Shown in pieces: positions 36,337 through 45,845 of a DNA stretch of 55,485 nt. A program made the translations under genes and the position numbers. The notes under the pieces were generated by a model. The model ran no database searches and had not been told where the DNA came from. It worked only from the letters and a program-made list of their open reading frames with translations. Source of the stretch: Mycobacterium sp. 1100029.7 (GTDB taxonomy: Bacteria > Actinomycetota > Actinomycetes > Mycobacteriales > Mycobacteriaceae); the NCBI RefSeq assembly GCF_001665235.1, contig NZ_LZSC01000014.1, positions 1 through 55,485 of the forward strand, in the 5' to 3' direction. How positions within the stretch are numbered: the first letter of the stretch is position 1; the number at the start of each line of letters is the position of its first letter.

Positions 36337-37551
36337 GTGCGGTCAGTCGAGGAGCATCAGCGCGTCGTAGCGGCAATGATCACCGCCCGCCAGGCCGTCT
36401 CGGTGCCGCTGGCCCACGCTCAGGGCCTGGCGCTGGCCGACGACGTGGTGGCCCCGCTGTCGTTGCCGGTGTTCGACAACTCCGCAATGGACGGTTACGC
36501 GGTGCACACCGAAGACACCGCGGACGCCACGCCGGATCACCCGGTGGTGTTGCCGGTCGCCGAGGACATCCCGGCGGGGCGCACCGATCCGGTGACGCTG
36601 CAACCCGGAACCGTGCACCGGATCATGACCGGCGCGCCGGTGCCCGCGGGTACGACGGGGATCGTGCCGGTGGAACACACCGACGGCGGCGTGCGGTCGG
36701 TGACGATTCAGCAGGGAGCACAGCCCGGAAAGCACATCCGGCGGGCCGGCGAAGACGTCGCCGCGGGCACCACGGTGCTGCGCCGGGGCCAGGTGGTGAC
36801 GCCGGCGGTGCTGGGCCTGGTTGCGGCGCTGGGATTGGCGGAGCTGCCGGTGATCCCGCGGCAGCGGGTGCTGGTGATCTCCACTGGAAGTGAGTTGGTG
36901 CTGCCGGGCACCCCGCTGCGGCCCGGACAGATCTACGAGTCGAACTCGATCATGCTGGCCGGGGCGGTCCGCGAGGCCGGCGCCGAGGTGATCGCCGTCG
37001 CCACCGCCGAGGACGACGTCGCGCAGTTCAGCTCGATCCTCGAGCAATACGGTGCCGATGCCGACCTGATCATCACCAGCGGTGGCGTCAGCGCCGGGGC
37101 CTACGAGGTCGTCAAGGATGCGTTCGGCCCCCATGGTGTGCAAGGTGGCCAGGGAGTCGAATTCGTGAAGGTGGCCATGCAGCCGGGGATGCCGCAGGGC
37201 GTCGGCCGGGTGGCCGGCACGACGATCGTCACCCTGCCCGGCAACCCGGTCAGCGCGCTGGTGTCCTTCGAGGTGTTCCTGCGCCCCGCGCTACGCACGG
37301 CCATGGGACTGCCGGATCCGCACCGCCCGCACCGGCCCGCGGTGCTCGCCGAGTCGCTGACGTCGCCGCGCGGCAAGCGTCAGTTCCGGCGCGCGATTTT
37401 CGACGCCGAGGCGGGCAGCGTGCTGAGCTACGGCCCCCCGGCCTCACACCATCTGCGGTGGCTGGCGTCGGCGAACGGGCTGCTCGACATTCCCGAGGAC
37501 GTCGTGGAAATCGCGGCGGGCACCGAGCTGGAGGTCTGGGATCTGACCTAG
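36337..37551 (+). CDS. moeA2: Molybdopterin molybdotransferase MoeA2
   Basis: This 404-residue enzyme inserts molybdate into adenylylated molybdopterin during Moco synthesis. Visible family motifs are FDNSAMDGYAV near residue 46, RIMTGAPVPAGTTGIVPVE, the MoCF-domain ISTGSELVLPG and TSGGVSAGAYEVVKDAF, and TIVTLPGNPVSALVSFEVFL. It starts at GTG 36337, right after the SDR. Its stop interlocks with the stop of the opposing MFS gene (CTAG). Confidence 0.95.
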   Translation: MRSVEEHQRVVAAMITARQAVSVPLAHAQGLALADDVVAPLSLPVFDNSAMDGYAVHTEDTADATPDHPVVLPVAEDIPAGRTDPVTLQPGTVHRIMTGAPVPAGTTGIVPVEHTDGGVRSVTIQQGAQPGKHIRRAGEDVAAGTTVLRRGQVVTPAVLGLVAALGLAELPVIPRQRVLVISTGSELVLPGTPLRPGQIYESNSIMLAGAVREAGAEVIAVATAEDDVAQFSSILEQYGADADLIITSGGVSAGAYEVVKDAFGPHGVQGGQGVEFVKVAMQPGMPQGVGRVAGTTIVTLPGNPVSALVSFEVFLRPALRTAMGLPDPHRPHRPAVLAESLTSPRGKRQFRRAIFDAEAGSVLSYGPPASHHLRWLASANGLLDIPEDVVEIAAGTELEVWDLT

Positions 37552-38714
37552 GCCTCGCGGTGGAAGTCGTCGGCGGCGTCGAAGGCGGTGGTGCACCGGA
37601 TCGCGAGGGCGGCGACGCAGACCATCACCGGGATGGTCACCAACGCCCCCGGCAGCCCGATCCGGTCGGCCAGATGACCGATTAACGGCGGACCCAGCAG
37701 ATATCCCAGCCAGCCGCTGGCAGCGACGATCGCAATGGCCGATCCCGCGTTGCCCGCTGAGTAGGCGGCGCTGAACGCGGTGGGCACCAGCAGCGCCACG
37801 CCGGCGCCCAGGCAGGCGAAACCGATCACGCTGACGACGGGGTTGGCCAGCGCCAGCGTCAGGCCCATCGCGATCGCGGCGAACAGGCACAGGGCGGGCA
37901 GCAGTCGACGGGTGGACAGGCGGGCCTGCAGCCGGGTGGCTGACAGCCGGGTGATCACCATCAGCAGCATGTAGGCGGCATAGCTCAGCGCGGCCACGCC
38001 CGGGCCGGCGCCCAGGACGTTGCGCGAGTAGTTGGCCGACCAGTCGGACGCGGCGCCCTCGGTCAGAAACGACGCGAAGGCCACCGCCGCCAGGACGCCC
38101 ACGGTCGCGGTCAGCCCCGGGCGTTTCGACGGGCGTTCGGTCGAGGCACTGGGATCGGCCTGATCGGCGACCAGGTACCGCAGGAACGGCGCCACTGCGA
38201 CGAGCACCACCACCCCGATGGCCAGCAACAGCGGGGCAAGTCCGATGCCGGCGCTGACGCACGCCGCCCCGGTGCTGGCCCCGAGCAATCCGCCGATGCT
38301 CCACATGCCGTGGAAGCGAGCCATGATCGGCGCCTGCGCCAGCCGTTCGACGGTCCCGGCCTGGGTGTTCATCGCCACGTCCAGGGCGCCCTGAAACACC
38401 CCCCACACCGCAAGCGCGGCAAACAGCGACAGCTCGGAAGACGCCAGCCCGATCGTCGTCCCGGCGGCCGCATAACCGACCAGGGTGACGGGTACCAGCC
38501 GCTGGCTGCCCCATCGCGGCAGCGCCCAGTGGCAGAAGACCATCGCCGCGACCGACCCCAGCGGCGCACCGAACAGCGCCGTGCCCAGATCCGCGTTGGA
38601 CAGGCCGAGGTCGGCTTTGACGGCGGGAATGTAGGCCACCCATGACGACGCCAGCACCGCGTGAACCGTGAAGATGACGGTAACGGTGATTTTGGCGTGA
38701 CGCAGCCGCGTCAA
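37548..38714 (-). CDS. MFS transporter
   Basis: This is a roughly 388-residue major-facilitator carrier with about 12 hydrophobic helices. It begins HAKITVTVIFTVHAVLASSW and includes the FQGALDVAMNTQAGTVE segment and GMWSIGGLLGASTG typical of the FucP/YbjJ-like set. The start is uncertain: no ATG lies near the first helix, and TTG 38712-38714 with GAGAAG upstream is taken. The gene is not in M. tuberculosis between moeA2 and psd, so it is an insertion. Its stop overlaps that of moeA2. Substrate unknown. Confidence 0.78.
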   Translation of the reverse strand: MTRLRHAKITVTVIFTVHAVLASSWVAYIPAVKADLGLSNADLGTALFGAPLGSVAAMVFCHWALPRWGSQRLVPVTLVGYAAAGTTIGLASSELSLFAALAVWGVFQGALDVAMNTQAGTVERLAQAPIMARFHGMWSIGGLLGASTGAACVSAGIGLAPLLLAIGVVVLVAVAPFLRYLVADQADPSASTERPSKRPGLTATVGVLAAVAFASFLTEGAASDWSANYSRNVLGAGPGVAALSYAAYMLLMVITRLSATRLQARLSTRRLLPALCLFAAIAMGLTLALANPVVSVIGFACLGAGVALLVPTAFSAAYSAGNAGSAIAIVAASGWLGYLLGPPLIGHLADRIGLPGALVTIPVMVCVAALAIRCTTAFDAADDFHREA

Positions 38715-38828
38715 CGGCTTCTCGCGTGCCTGCGATTGCGTCGAAATCCGGGGCTCCCCTCGTCGTGATAGATAAATCCTTCCCCGCGCTGGCCCGGACG
38801 AACCAGCATGCCACCGGGGCTCCGTAAG

Positions 38829-39569
38829 ATGACGCGGGTGGCAAGACGCCCCCGCGACTCCGCTGAGAAAGGCCCGTCCTACCAGGGCCCGACAATCAGC
38901 CCACGGCACATCCTCCAGTTGATACGCGAAACCTTTCCCCCGGTGCATCCCGCGGGGCTGCCGTTCATCTCCGCCGGCCTGGCGCTCGCAGTCGTCGGCC
39001 GCAACCATCGGTGGCCGCGTCGGACCGGCCTGTTGGCCGCGGGTGCCTGCGCGGCGTTCTTCCGTCACCCGTCGCGGGTGCCGCCGCAACGGCCCGCTGC
39101 CATCGTCGCACCCGCGGACGGGCTGATCTGCCTCGTGGACGCGGCGGTGCCGCCCGCCGAGCTGAGCATGGGTGACGCGCCGCTGCCCCGGGTCAGCATT
39201 TTCCTGTCGATCTTCGACGCCCACGTACAGCGGGCTCCGGTCAGCGGCGAGGTGATCGCCGTGCAGCATCGGCCTGGCCGCTTCGGGTCGGCGGACCTGC
39301 CGTCGGCAAGCGACGAGAACGAACGCACCAGCGTGCGCATTCGTACCGAGGGGGGTGCTGATGTGGTCGCCGTCCAGATCGCCGGACTCGTTGCCCGCCG
39401 CATCGTCTGCGACGCCCACGTCGGTGACAAGCTGTCGATCGGGGACACCTACGGACTGATCCGGTTCGGCTCGCGCCTGGACACCTACTTGCCGCCGGGC
39501 ACCGAGCCCATCGTCGCAGTGGGCCAGCGTGCGGTGGCGGGCGAGACTGTGTTGGCCGACCTGCCATGA
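38829..39569 (+). CDS. psd: Phosphatidylserine decarboxylase
   Basis: This 246-residue pyruvoyl enzyme makes phosphatidylethanolamine from phosphatidylserine. Conserved segments are [32 protein letters not shown] (with the catalytic His), and [13 protein letters not shown], where Gly-Ser is the self-cleavage site making the pyruvoyl group. It begins at ATG 38829 (a GTG three codons later is possible). The stop overlaps the pssA ATG (ATGA), so the two enzymes of the pathway are coupled. Matches Rv0437c. Confidence 0.95.
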   Translation: MTRVARRPRDSAEKGPSYQGPTISPRHILQLIRETFPPVHPAGLPFISAGLALAVVGRNHRWPRRTGLLAAGACAAFFRHPSRVPPQRPAAIVAPADGLICLVDAAVPPAELSMGDAPLPRVSIFLSIFDAHVQRAPVSGEVIAVQHRPGRFGSADLPSASDENERTSVRIRTEGGADVVAVQIAGLVARRIVCDAHVGDKLSIGDTYGLIRFGSRLDTYLPPGTEPIVAVGQRAVAGETVLADLP

Positions 39570-40453
39570 CCAACATCCGTGGCCGGACGGTCAACCTGCA
39601 GATCCTGCCCAGCGCCATGACGGTGCTGTCGATCTGTGCGGGGTTGACCTCCATCAAATTCGCGCTCGAGCACCAGCCGAAAGCGGCGATGGCGCTGATC
39701 GCCGCGGCGGCCATCCTCGACGGGCTGGACGGCCGGGTGGCGCGCATCCTGGACGCTCAGTCGCGAATGGGTGAGGAGATCGACTCGCTGGCCGACGCGG
39801 TGAACTTCGGGGTGACGCCCGCGATCGTGCTCTACGTGACGCTGTTGTCGACATCGCCGGTCGGCTGGGTGGCGGTGCTGCTGTACGCGGTGTGCGTGGT
39901 GCTGCGGTTGGCGCGTTTCAACGCGCTGCAGGACGACGGATCCAAACCGGCATACGCGGGCGAATTCTTCGTCGGCATGCCCGCGCCGGCCGGCGCGATC
40001 TCGATGATCGGTTTGATCGGGCTGAAACTGCAGTTCGGTGACGGTTGGTGGTCGGCACCGCTGTTCCTGTGCGTCTGGATCGCCGGGACGTCGATGCTGA
40101 TGATCAGCAAGATCCCGATGCGCAAGATGCACGCGGCGGCGGTCCCACCGAACTGGGCGGCCCCGCTGCTGGCGATCCTGGCGATCTGCGCGGCGGCAGC
40201 GGTACTGGCCCCCTACGCCCTAATCTGGGTGATCATCATCGCCTATCTGTGCCACGTCCCGTTCGCGGTGCGCAACCAGCGCTGGCTGGCCGCGCACCCC
40301 GAGGTGTGGGACGACAAGCCCGAGCAGCGCCGCGCGGTACGGCGCGCGATTCGCCGCGCGCAGCCCAACCGGCCGAGAGCCCGGCTGGGCCGAACCGGTG
40401 GACGATCGATGGCGCGGCTGGGCCTGCGCAAGCCGGGTGGACGATTGCCATGA
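39566..40453 (+). CDS. pssA: CDP-diacylglycerol-serine O-phosphatidyltransferase
   Basis: This 295-residue membrane enzyme makes phosphatidylserine from CDP-diacylglycerol and serine. The CDP-alcohol phosphotransferase motif is present: [20 protein letters not shown] followed by IDSLAD, near residues 50-75. About six or more transmembrane helices follow, and the C-terminus is basic. The ATG overlaps psd and the stop overlaps the AAA ATPase gene, both as ATGA. Matches Rv0436c. Confidence 0.96.
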   Translation: MTNIRGRTVNLQILPSAMTVLSICAGLTSIKFALEHQPKAAMALIAAAAILDGLDGRVARILDAQSRMGEEIDSLADAVNFGVTPAIVLYVTLLSTSPVGWVAVLLYAVCVVLRLARFNALQDDGSKPAYAGEFFVGMPAPAGAISMIGLIGLKLQFGDGWWSAPLFLCVWIAGTSMLMISKIPMRKMHAAAVPPNWAAPLLAILAICAAAAVLAPYALIWVIIIAYLCHVPFAVRNQRWLAAHPEVWDDKPEQRRAVRRAIRRAQPNRPRARLGRTGGRSMARLGLRKPGGRLP

Positions 40454-42633
40454 CCGGCGCGGGGCCCGGTCGGCTGACGCTGACCGCCCGGCTGAACACC
40501 TCAGCCGTCGACTCGCGCCGTGGCGTTGTCCGGTTGCACCCCAATGCCGTTGCAGCTCTTGGTATTCGCGAATGGGATGCGGTGTCGCTGACGGGATCGC
40601 GCACCACCGCCGCGGTAGCCGGGCTGGCCGGCCAGGACATCCCGGTCAGTACGGTGCTACTCGACGACGTCACGCTGTCCAATGCCGGGCTGCGCGAGGG
40701 CACCGCGGTGATCGTCAGCGCTGTCACGGTCTACGGCGCGCGCTCGGTGACACTGAACGGGTCTTCGCTTGCCACTCAATCGATTACGTCGGCGAACCTG
40801 CGGCAGGCGCTGCTCGGCAAGGTGATGACAGTCGGCGACGCGGTGTCGCTGTTGCCCCGTGATCTGGGCCCCGGGACGTCCGCCCCTCCTGGCAGCCGGG
40901 CGGCTGCCACTGCGCTGGCCTCGTCGGTGGGCATCAGCTGGACCTCCGAGCTACTGACCGTCACCGGTGTCGACCCCGACGGGCCGGTGAGCGTGCAGCC
41001 GAACTCGTCGGTCACCTGGGGCGACGGAATTCCCGTCGGTGCCGCCGCGGCGCGGCCCGGACCGGTCGCCGTCGCCGATCCGGCGATCCACATCGACGAT
41101 CTCAAGGGCTCGCAGGTGCAGGCCGGCAAGTTGACCGAATGGCTCAAGCTTGCCCTCGACGAGCCGCACCTACTGAAAAGCCTTGGCGCCACGACCAATT
41201 TGGGGGTGCTCGTTTCGGGGCCGGCAGGTGTCGGCAAGACGACGATGGTGCGCGCGGTGTGCGCGGGGCGCAGGCTGGTCCAGCTCGACGGTCCGGAGGT
41301 CGGGGCGCTGGCGGCCGAAGACCGGCTCAAAGCGGTGGCCGCCGCGGTGACCGCGGTGCGCAACGGTGGCGGGGTGCTGCTGATCACCGACGCCGACGCG
41401 TTGCTGCCGGAAGCCGCCGAGCCGGTGGCCGCCCTGATCCTCGGCGAGCTGCGCAACGCGGTGGCCACCGACGGCGTGGCATTGATCGCCACATCCGCCA
41501 AGCCCGACCAGCTCGATCCGCGGCTGCGGTCTCCCGAGCTCTGCGACCGGGAACTCGGGCTGCCGCTGCCCGACGGCGCGACCCGCAAAGCACTGCTGGA
41601 GACCATGCTCAGATCCGTGCCCACCGGCGAACTGAATTTCGACGAAATTGCCAGTCGCACTCCGGGTTTCGTAGCAGCCGACCTGGCCGCCCTGGTGCGC
41701 GAGGCGGCGCTGCGGGCAGCGTCTCGGGCCAGCGCCGACGGTCAGCCTCCCAAACTGGACCAGGATGATCTGGTCGGCGCGCTGTCCGTCATCCGGCCGC
41801 TGTCACGGTCGGCCAGCGAGGAGCTGACCGTCGGCAACGTGACGCTCGACGACGTCGGCGACATGGTCGAGGCCAAGCAGGCGCTCACCGAGGCGGTGCT
41901 GTGGCCGCTGCAGCATCCCGACACCTTCGCGCGACTCGGTGTGGATCCGCCCCGTGGGGTGCTGCTTTACGGTCCTCCCGGCTGCGGCAAGACCTTCGTG
42001 GTCCGCGCCTTAGCCAGCACCGGACAGCTCAGTGTGCACGCTGTCAAGGGCTCAGAGCTGATGGACAAGTGGGTGGGCGCCTCGGAGAAGGCGGTCCGCG
42101 AATTGTTCCGCCGGGCACGCGATTCTGCGCCGTCACTGGTGTTCCTCGACGAGGTCGACGCGCTGGCGCCCCGCCGCGGTCAGAGCTTCGACTCCGGTGT
42201 GACCGACCGGGTGGTGGCCGCGCTGCTGACCGAGCTCGACGGGATCGACCCGCTGCGCGACGTCGTGGTGCTGGGCGCCACCAACCGGCCGGATTTGATC
42301 GACCCGGCACTGCTGCGCCCGGGTCGGCTGGAGCGGCTGGTGTTCGTCGAACCACCCGATGCGGCCGCCCGCCGCGAAATCCTGCGCACCGCAGCAAAAT
42401 CCATTCCGCTGAGCGCCGATGTCGATCTCGACGACATCGCCGCCGAACTCGACGGGTACAGCGCGGCCGACTGCGTGGCGCTGCTGCGCGAGGCCGCGCT
42501 CACCGCGATGCGCCGTTCCATCGACGCCGCCGACGTGACCGCGGCCGACCTCGAGGCCGCCCACCGGGCCGTGCGTCCGTCGCTGGATCCCGTCCAGGTG
42601 GATTCACTGCGGGCGTTCGCCAAAGCGCTCTAG
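40450..42633 (+). CDS. CDC48/p97-like AAA ATPase (Rv0435c-like)
   Basis: This 727-residue protein has a CDC48 N-domain-like beta-barrel region (VRLHPNAVAALGIREWDAVS) and two AAA modules. The first has Walker A GPAGVGKTTM near residue 260 and a weak Walker B GGVLLITDADAL. The second has GPPGCGKTFVVRAL near 505, Walker B SLVFLDEVDALAPRRG and the arginine-finger region. It should be a hexameric unfoldase. The gene start overlaps pssA (ATGA), so it is made with phospholipid enzymes; what it extracts or unfolds is unknown. Confidence 0.93.
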   Translation: MTGAGPGRLTLTARLNTSAVDSRRGVVRLHPNAVAALGIREWDAVSLTGSRTTAAVAGLAGQDIPVSTVLLDDVTLSNAGLREGTAVIVSAVTVYGARSVTLNGSSLATQSITSANLRQALLGKVMTVGDAVSLLPRDLGPGTSAPPGSRAAATALASSVGISWTSELLTVTGVDPDGPVSVQPNSSVTWGDGIPVGAAAARPGPVAVADPAIHIDDLKGSQVQAGKLTEWLKLALDEPHLLKSLGATTNLGVLVSGPAGVGKTTMVRAVCAGRRLVQLDGPEVGALAAEDRLKAVAAAVTAVRNGGGVLLITDADALLPEAAEPVAALILGELRNAVATDGVALIATSAKPDQLDPRLRSPELCDRELGLPLPDGATRKALLETMLRSVPTGELNFDEIASRTPGFVAADLAALVREAALRAASRASADGQPPKLDQDDLVGALSVIRPLSRSASEELTVGNVTLDDVGDMVEAKQALTEAVLWPLQHPDTFARLGVDPPRGVLLYGPPGCGKTFVVRALASTGQLSVHAVKGSELMDKWVGASEKAVRELFRRARDSAPSLVFLDEVDALAPRRGQSFDSGVTDRVVAALLTELDGIDPLRDVVVLGATNRPDLIDPALLRPGRLERLVFVEPPDAAARREILRTAAKSIPLSADVDLDDIAAELDGYSAADCVALLREAALTAMRRSIDAADVTAADLEAAHRAVRPSLDPVQVDSLRAFAKAL

Positions 42634-42641
42634 CGCGTACC

Positions 42642-43238
42642 TCACCCGCGCTTGCCAAAGCTCGCTAGCATCGCGCGCACCGTCGCCGCGACGTCGTCCT
42701 CCAGCCAGGACGGCATCGGATCGTCGTGCGCGTGCCGCCGGACCACGGCATAGGGCAGGTCGGCGACCGCACGCGCCACGGCGTCCACAGAGCGAGAGTC
42801 TCTGCGCCCGTATAGTTTCCGGGCCAGAGCGCCGAGTCGTTCGGTCAGCGGCGCGTTCATCGCGGCGACCGTCTCCTGGAAGTGCGCGTCGGGCTCCTCG
42901 TCGAGCAGGTCCCCCGGACGGATGGTCAGCAGCAGCCGGGCGTCCTGCGGTTGTTCGCGGGCGAAGCTGATCGCGGCCACCGCCATGGCCACCGCCGTCT
43001 CGCGTGGGGTGTCTGCATCCGCGGCCATCGCCCGGGACTGAAAGCGTTCCAGGGCGCGCAGCCATGCCGCCGCCAGAATGCCGTCACGGTTGCCGAAGCG
43101 GTGATACAACGTCCCGGCCGGGGCGCCGCTGGATTTCGCGATCGCGGCGACGCTGGCCGCACGGGGTCCGCCCTCGAGTACCAGCAATCGGGCGGAGTCG
43201 AGGATCACCTCGGTTTCATGCTTCCGCGGAGGGGCCAT
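42642..43238 (-). CDS. TetR family transcriptional regulator
   Basis: This 198-residue regulator has helix-turn-helix parts VILDSARLLVLEGGPRAASV and GAPAGTLYHRFGNRDGILAA in residues about 10-58. Its ATG at 43236-43238 is only 21 bases from the divergent start at 43260. The short gap contains TTCC/GGAA half sites around 43250-43265 that may form the operator. It probably represses itself and the DUF2867-like/SDR pair. No M. tuberculosis gene occurs here. Confidence 0.88.
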   Translation of the reverse strand: MAPPRKHETEVILDSARLLVLEGGPRAASVAAIAKSSGAPAGTLYHRFGNRDGILAAAWLRALERFQSRAMAADADTPRETAVAMAVAAISFAREQPQDARLLLTIRPGDLLDEEPDAHFQETVAAMNAPLTERLGALARKLYGRRDSRSVDAVARAVADLPYAVVRRHAHDDPMPSWLEDDVAATVRAMLASFGKRG

Positions 43239-43259
43239 GATCTAGTACATTCCTTCTAT

Positions 43260-44054
43260 ATGGAACGATTACCCTATATCGATCAGCATGCCATAACCGT
43301 CGAGGCGAATCGCGCAGACACGTGGTCGGCGCTGCTGCGCGTGATGTGTCGCGACCCACTTGATCCGCGCACGGCGCCAATCGGTTTCGTGCTCGACGAG
43401 GCACAACCCCCCGAGCGGTTCGCGCTGCGGGGGCGTCATCTGTTCGCGGTCTACCGGTGGGTGTTCGACTTGGACATCGACACCGGGGAGAACACCCGGT
43501 TGCGCGCCACGACATGGGCGGCCTTCCCCGGACCGCACGGGAAGATCTATCGCGCCCTGGTGATCGGTACCGGTGCGCACCGGCTGGTCACTCGCCATAC
43601 GCTCCAACGCATCGCGACGGTAGCGGAGCAGACCGAAACCGGCGACGACGCATCGGATTACACCGATGTCTTCGAAGTGCCGATTTCGCGTGGCGACCGG
43701 CGTGCCGCCGAACAGATGTTCCGCGACGCGCTGCGAGGTGGCCCCGGCGGAGGACTTGTGCTGTGGATTCACCGCCACGTCTTGAGGTTTCGGCTGGGAC
43801 CGATCTCTTCGCCCGATCACGTGATCGGTTGGCCGATCGTGCGTTCGGGTCCCGACGAACTCGTGCTGACGACGAGCGGGCCGCTGATGCGCGGCGAGCT
43901 GACTTTACGCCGCGAAGACGGCCGGCGTGCCTCGCTCACCACCCGCGTGCATTACCGCCATGGCGGTGCCCGTGCGGTCTGGGCCGTGGTCGGGCCGATG
44001 CATCGCATCGTGGCACCACGATTGATGGAGCGCGCCGCTACGATGACGCGATGA
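43260..44054 (+). CDS. SRPBCC/DUF2867-like protein
   Basis: This is a 264-residue protein starting at ATG 43260. The pattern AITVEANRADTWSALLRV at the N-terminus and PPERFALRGRHLFAVYRWVF resemble polyketide-cyclase/SRPBCC or DUF2867 lipid-binding folds. The C-terminal half (LTLRREDGRRASLTTRVHY) could be a second copy. No catalytic motif is recognised. The stop overlaps the SDR start (ATGA), so it likely binds or modifies the SDR substrate. Confidence 0.65.
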   Translation: MERLPYIDQHAITVEANRADTWSALLRVMCRDPLDPRTAPIGFVLDEAQPPERFALRGRHLFAVYRWVFDLDIDTGENTRLRATTWAAFPGPHGKIYRALVIGTGAHRLVTRHTLQRIATVAEQTETGDDASDYTDVFEVPISRGDRRAAEQMFRDALRGGPGGGLVLWIHRHVLRFRLGPISSPDHVIGWPIVRSGPDELVLTTSGPLMRGELTLRREDGRRASLTTRVHYRHGGARAVWAVVGPMHRIVAPRLMERAATMTR

Positions 44055-44983
44055 CCGAACGTCGCACCGCCCTGCAAGTCGTCGAGGGAATCGACCTGTC
44101 CGGCAAGGTGTGTGTGGTCACCGGTGCGTCGTCCGGCCTGGGCCGAGAGTCGGCGCGGGCGCTGGCCGGCGCGGGCGCGCACGTCATTCTGGCGGCACGC
44201 AACCGCGTCGCGCTGGCCGAGACGGCGCACTGGCTAGCCACCGAGGCGCCGGGCGCGCAGACCTCGACCGTCGAACTCGACCTGACCACACTCTCCAGCG
44301 TCCGTGCCGCGGCGGCGGCCATCCAGGCGATCACCTCGGTGCTGCATGTATTGATGAACAACGCCGGGGTGATGTTCACGCCGTTCGGCCGAACCCACGA
44401 TGGCTTCGAATTGCAGATCGGGACAAATCATTTCGGTCATTTCGAGCTCACCCGATTGCTGGTGCCGCAGCTCGCTGCCGCCGAGGGCGCCCGGCTGGTG
44501 ATCCTGTCTTCTGGAGGACACGTGATGGGCGACGTGGACTTCGACGATCTCCACTGGGAGCGACGCGACTACGACAAGTTCGTCGCCTACGGCGCCTCCA
44601 AGACCGCGAACATCCTGCACACCATCGAAGCGGATCGACGGTTGCGTGACTTGGGTGTCCGCGCCTACGCCGTGCATCCGGGCACCGTGGCCACCGCCCT
44701 GGCCCGCTACATGTCCCGCGAGGATTTCTCCGATCTGCGCAAGATGGTGGTTGATAACAGCGCGCTGCGTGGCGAATTGACCGACGGCCGGCTCGACTTC
44801 TCGACGCCCGAGCAGGGCGCGGCCACCCAGGTGTGGGCCGCGGTCAGCCCCGAGCTGGCCGGCCGGGGGGCGCTGTACCTGCAAGACGCGGCGGTCAGCG
44901 ACCAGGTCGCCCCGTATGCGCGCGACGAACAACGCGCTGCCGACTTCTGGGCGGTGTCCGAAAAGGTCTGTGACAGCTCGTGA
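44051..44983 (+). CDS. Short-chain dehydrogenase/reductase
   Basis: This 310-residue SDR has VCVVTGASSGLGRESARALA near residue 20, MNNAGVMFTPFGRTHDGFEL, the Ser in LSSGGH and FVAYGASKTANILHTI with Tyr and Lys. It is of the retinol-dehydrogenase-like type but distinct from the pair at 28.7 and 35.4 kb. The ATG overlaps the preceding gene's stop. It is controlled presumably by the TetR at 42642. Thirty-one bases separate it from the convergent crotonase gene. Confidence 0.88.
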   Translation: MTERRTALQVVEGIDLSGKVCVVTGASSGLGRESARALAGAGAHVILAARNRVALAETAHWLATEAPGAQTSTVELDLTTLSSVRAAAAAIQAITSVLHVLMNNAGVMFTPFGRTHDGFELQIGTNHFGHFELTRLLVPQLAAAEGARLVILSSGGHVMGDVDFDDLHWERRDYDKFVAYGASKTANILHTIEADRRLRDLGVRAYAVHPGTVATALARYMSREDFSDLRKMVVDNSALRGELTDGRLDFSTPEQGAATQVWAAVSPELAGRGALYLQDAAVSDQVAPYARDEQRAADFWAVSEKVCDSS

Positions 44984-45014
44984 TCGATGCTTCTAACCGG
45001 TACATCCGCAGACC

Positions 45015-45845
45015 TCAGGGCTCCGGCAGCGCTTCCCAATCCTGTGACACTCGCGCGCTGAATCGGGGGTCCCGCTTGTCGAAGAACGCGGCGACACCTT
45101 CGCGCGCGTCGGCGGTGCCCAGCACACGATGGTGCAGCTGCGTTTCCAGCGAGGCGACCTGGCGCGGCGTGTAGTGCTGAATCGCGGTGTCCCACAACAG
45201 TCGCTTGGACAATGCCGCCGACATCGGCGCCACGTTGACCGCAATGTCGCGAGCCATCTGTAACGCGTGCGCCAGTACGTCCGCGGCGGGCAATGCCCGG
45301 TTGGCGATACCGAAGTCGACGGCCTCGGCCCCGTCGAAGGTGCGCCCGGTCAGCAGCACCTCGGCGGCGACACCGAGACTGGTCAGGTGCGCCAATGTCC
45401 AATGCGCCATGCAGTCGGGGATCACACCGCGGCGCACTTGCACCACACCGTATTTCGCGTCCTGTGCGACGACGCGGATGTCGGCCTGCAACGCGATGGT
45501 CAGGCCGATGCCGATCGCATGCCCGTTGAGGGCAGCGATCACCGGAGTCCGCAGTTCGAACGCGGCCGGGTCGATCGGCGATGCCGAGAACGCGTTCTGG
45601 TCACCCGGGCTTTCGAACGGCGTTGCACCGTCGGAGAAGTCGGCGCCGGCGCAGAAAGCACGACCGGCGCCGGTGATGACGATCGCGCGGACGTCGTCGT
45701 CCTCGTCGCACTCGCGGTAGGCCCGGCTCAGCAGTGCGCCCATCTCGGTGGTGTAGGCATTGAGGTGCTTCGGGCGATTGAGCGTGAGCACCGCCACGCC
45801 CGCGTCGACATCGACCACCACAGAGCTCGCCGCTGAGGCATTCAT
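45015..45845 (-). CDS. Enoyl-CoA hydratase/isomerase family protein with altered active site
   Basis: This 276-residue crotonase-fold protein starts ATG 45843-45845, overlapping the LLM gene stop (ATGA). The oxyanion-hole segments are GRAFCAGADFSD near residue 60 and GHAIGIGLTIALQAD near 108. Both catalytic Glu positions of classic hydratases are changed: Thr in GIGLTIALQAD and Gln in GVVQVRRGVIPD. It thus may not hydrate enoyl-CoA, and could be an isomerase, thioesterase or a non-catalytic CoA binder. Confidence 0.84.
   Translation of the reverse strand: MNASAASSVVVDVDAGVAVLTLNRPKHLNAYTTEMGALLSRAYRECDEDDDVRAIVITGAGRAFCAGADFSDGATPFESPGDQNAFSASPIDPAAFELRTPVIAALNGHAIGIGLTIALQADIRVVAQDAKYGVVQVRRGVIPDCMAHWTLAHLTSLGVAAEVLLTGRTFDGAEAVDFGIANRALPAADVLAHALQMARDIAVNVAPMSAALSKRLLWDTAIQHYTPRQVASLETQLHHRVLGTADAREGVAAFFDKRDPRFSARVSQDWEALPEP

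Noticed and set aside
37548..39419. Extended 623-codon reading of the MFS gene
   Set aside because: The extra 235 codons lie opposite psd and have no transporter or other domain features; the first helix starts just after 38714.
43250..43265. A firm operator call in the 21-base gap between tetR and the DUF2867-like gene
   Set aside because: Only four-base TTCC/GGAA half sites are visible, too short to claim as a separate feature.
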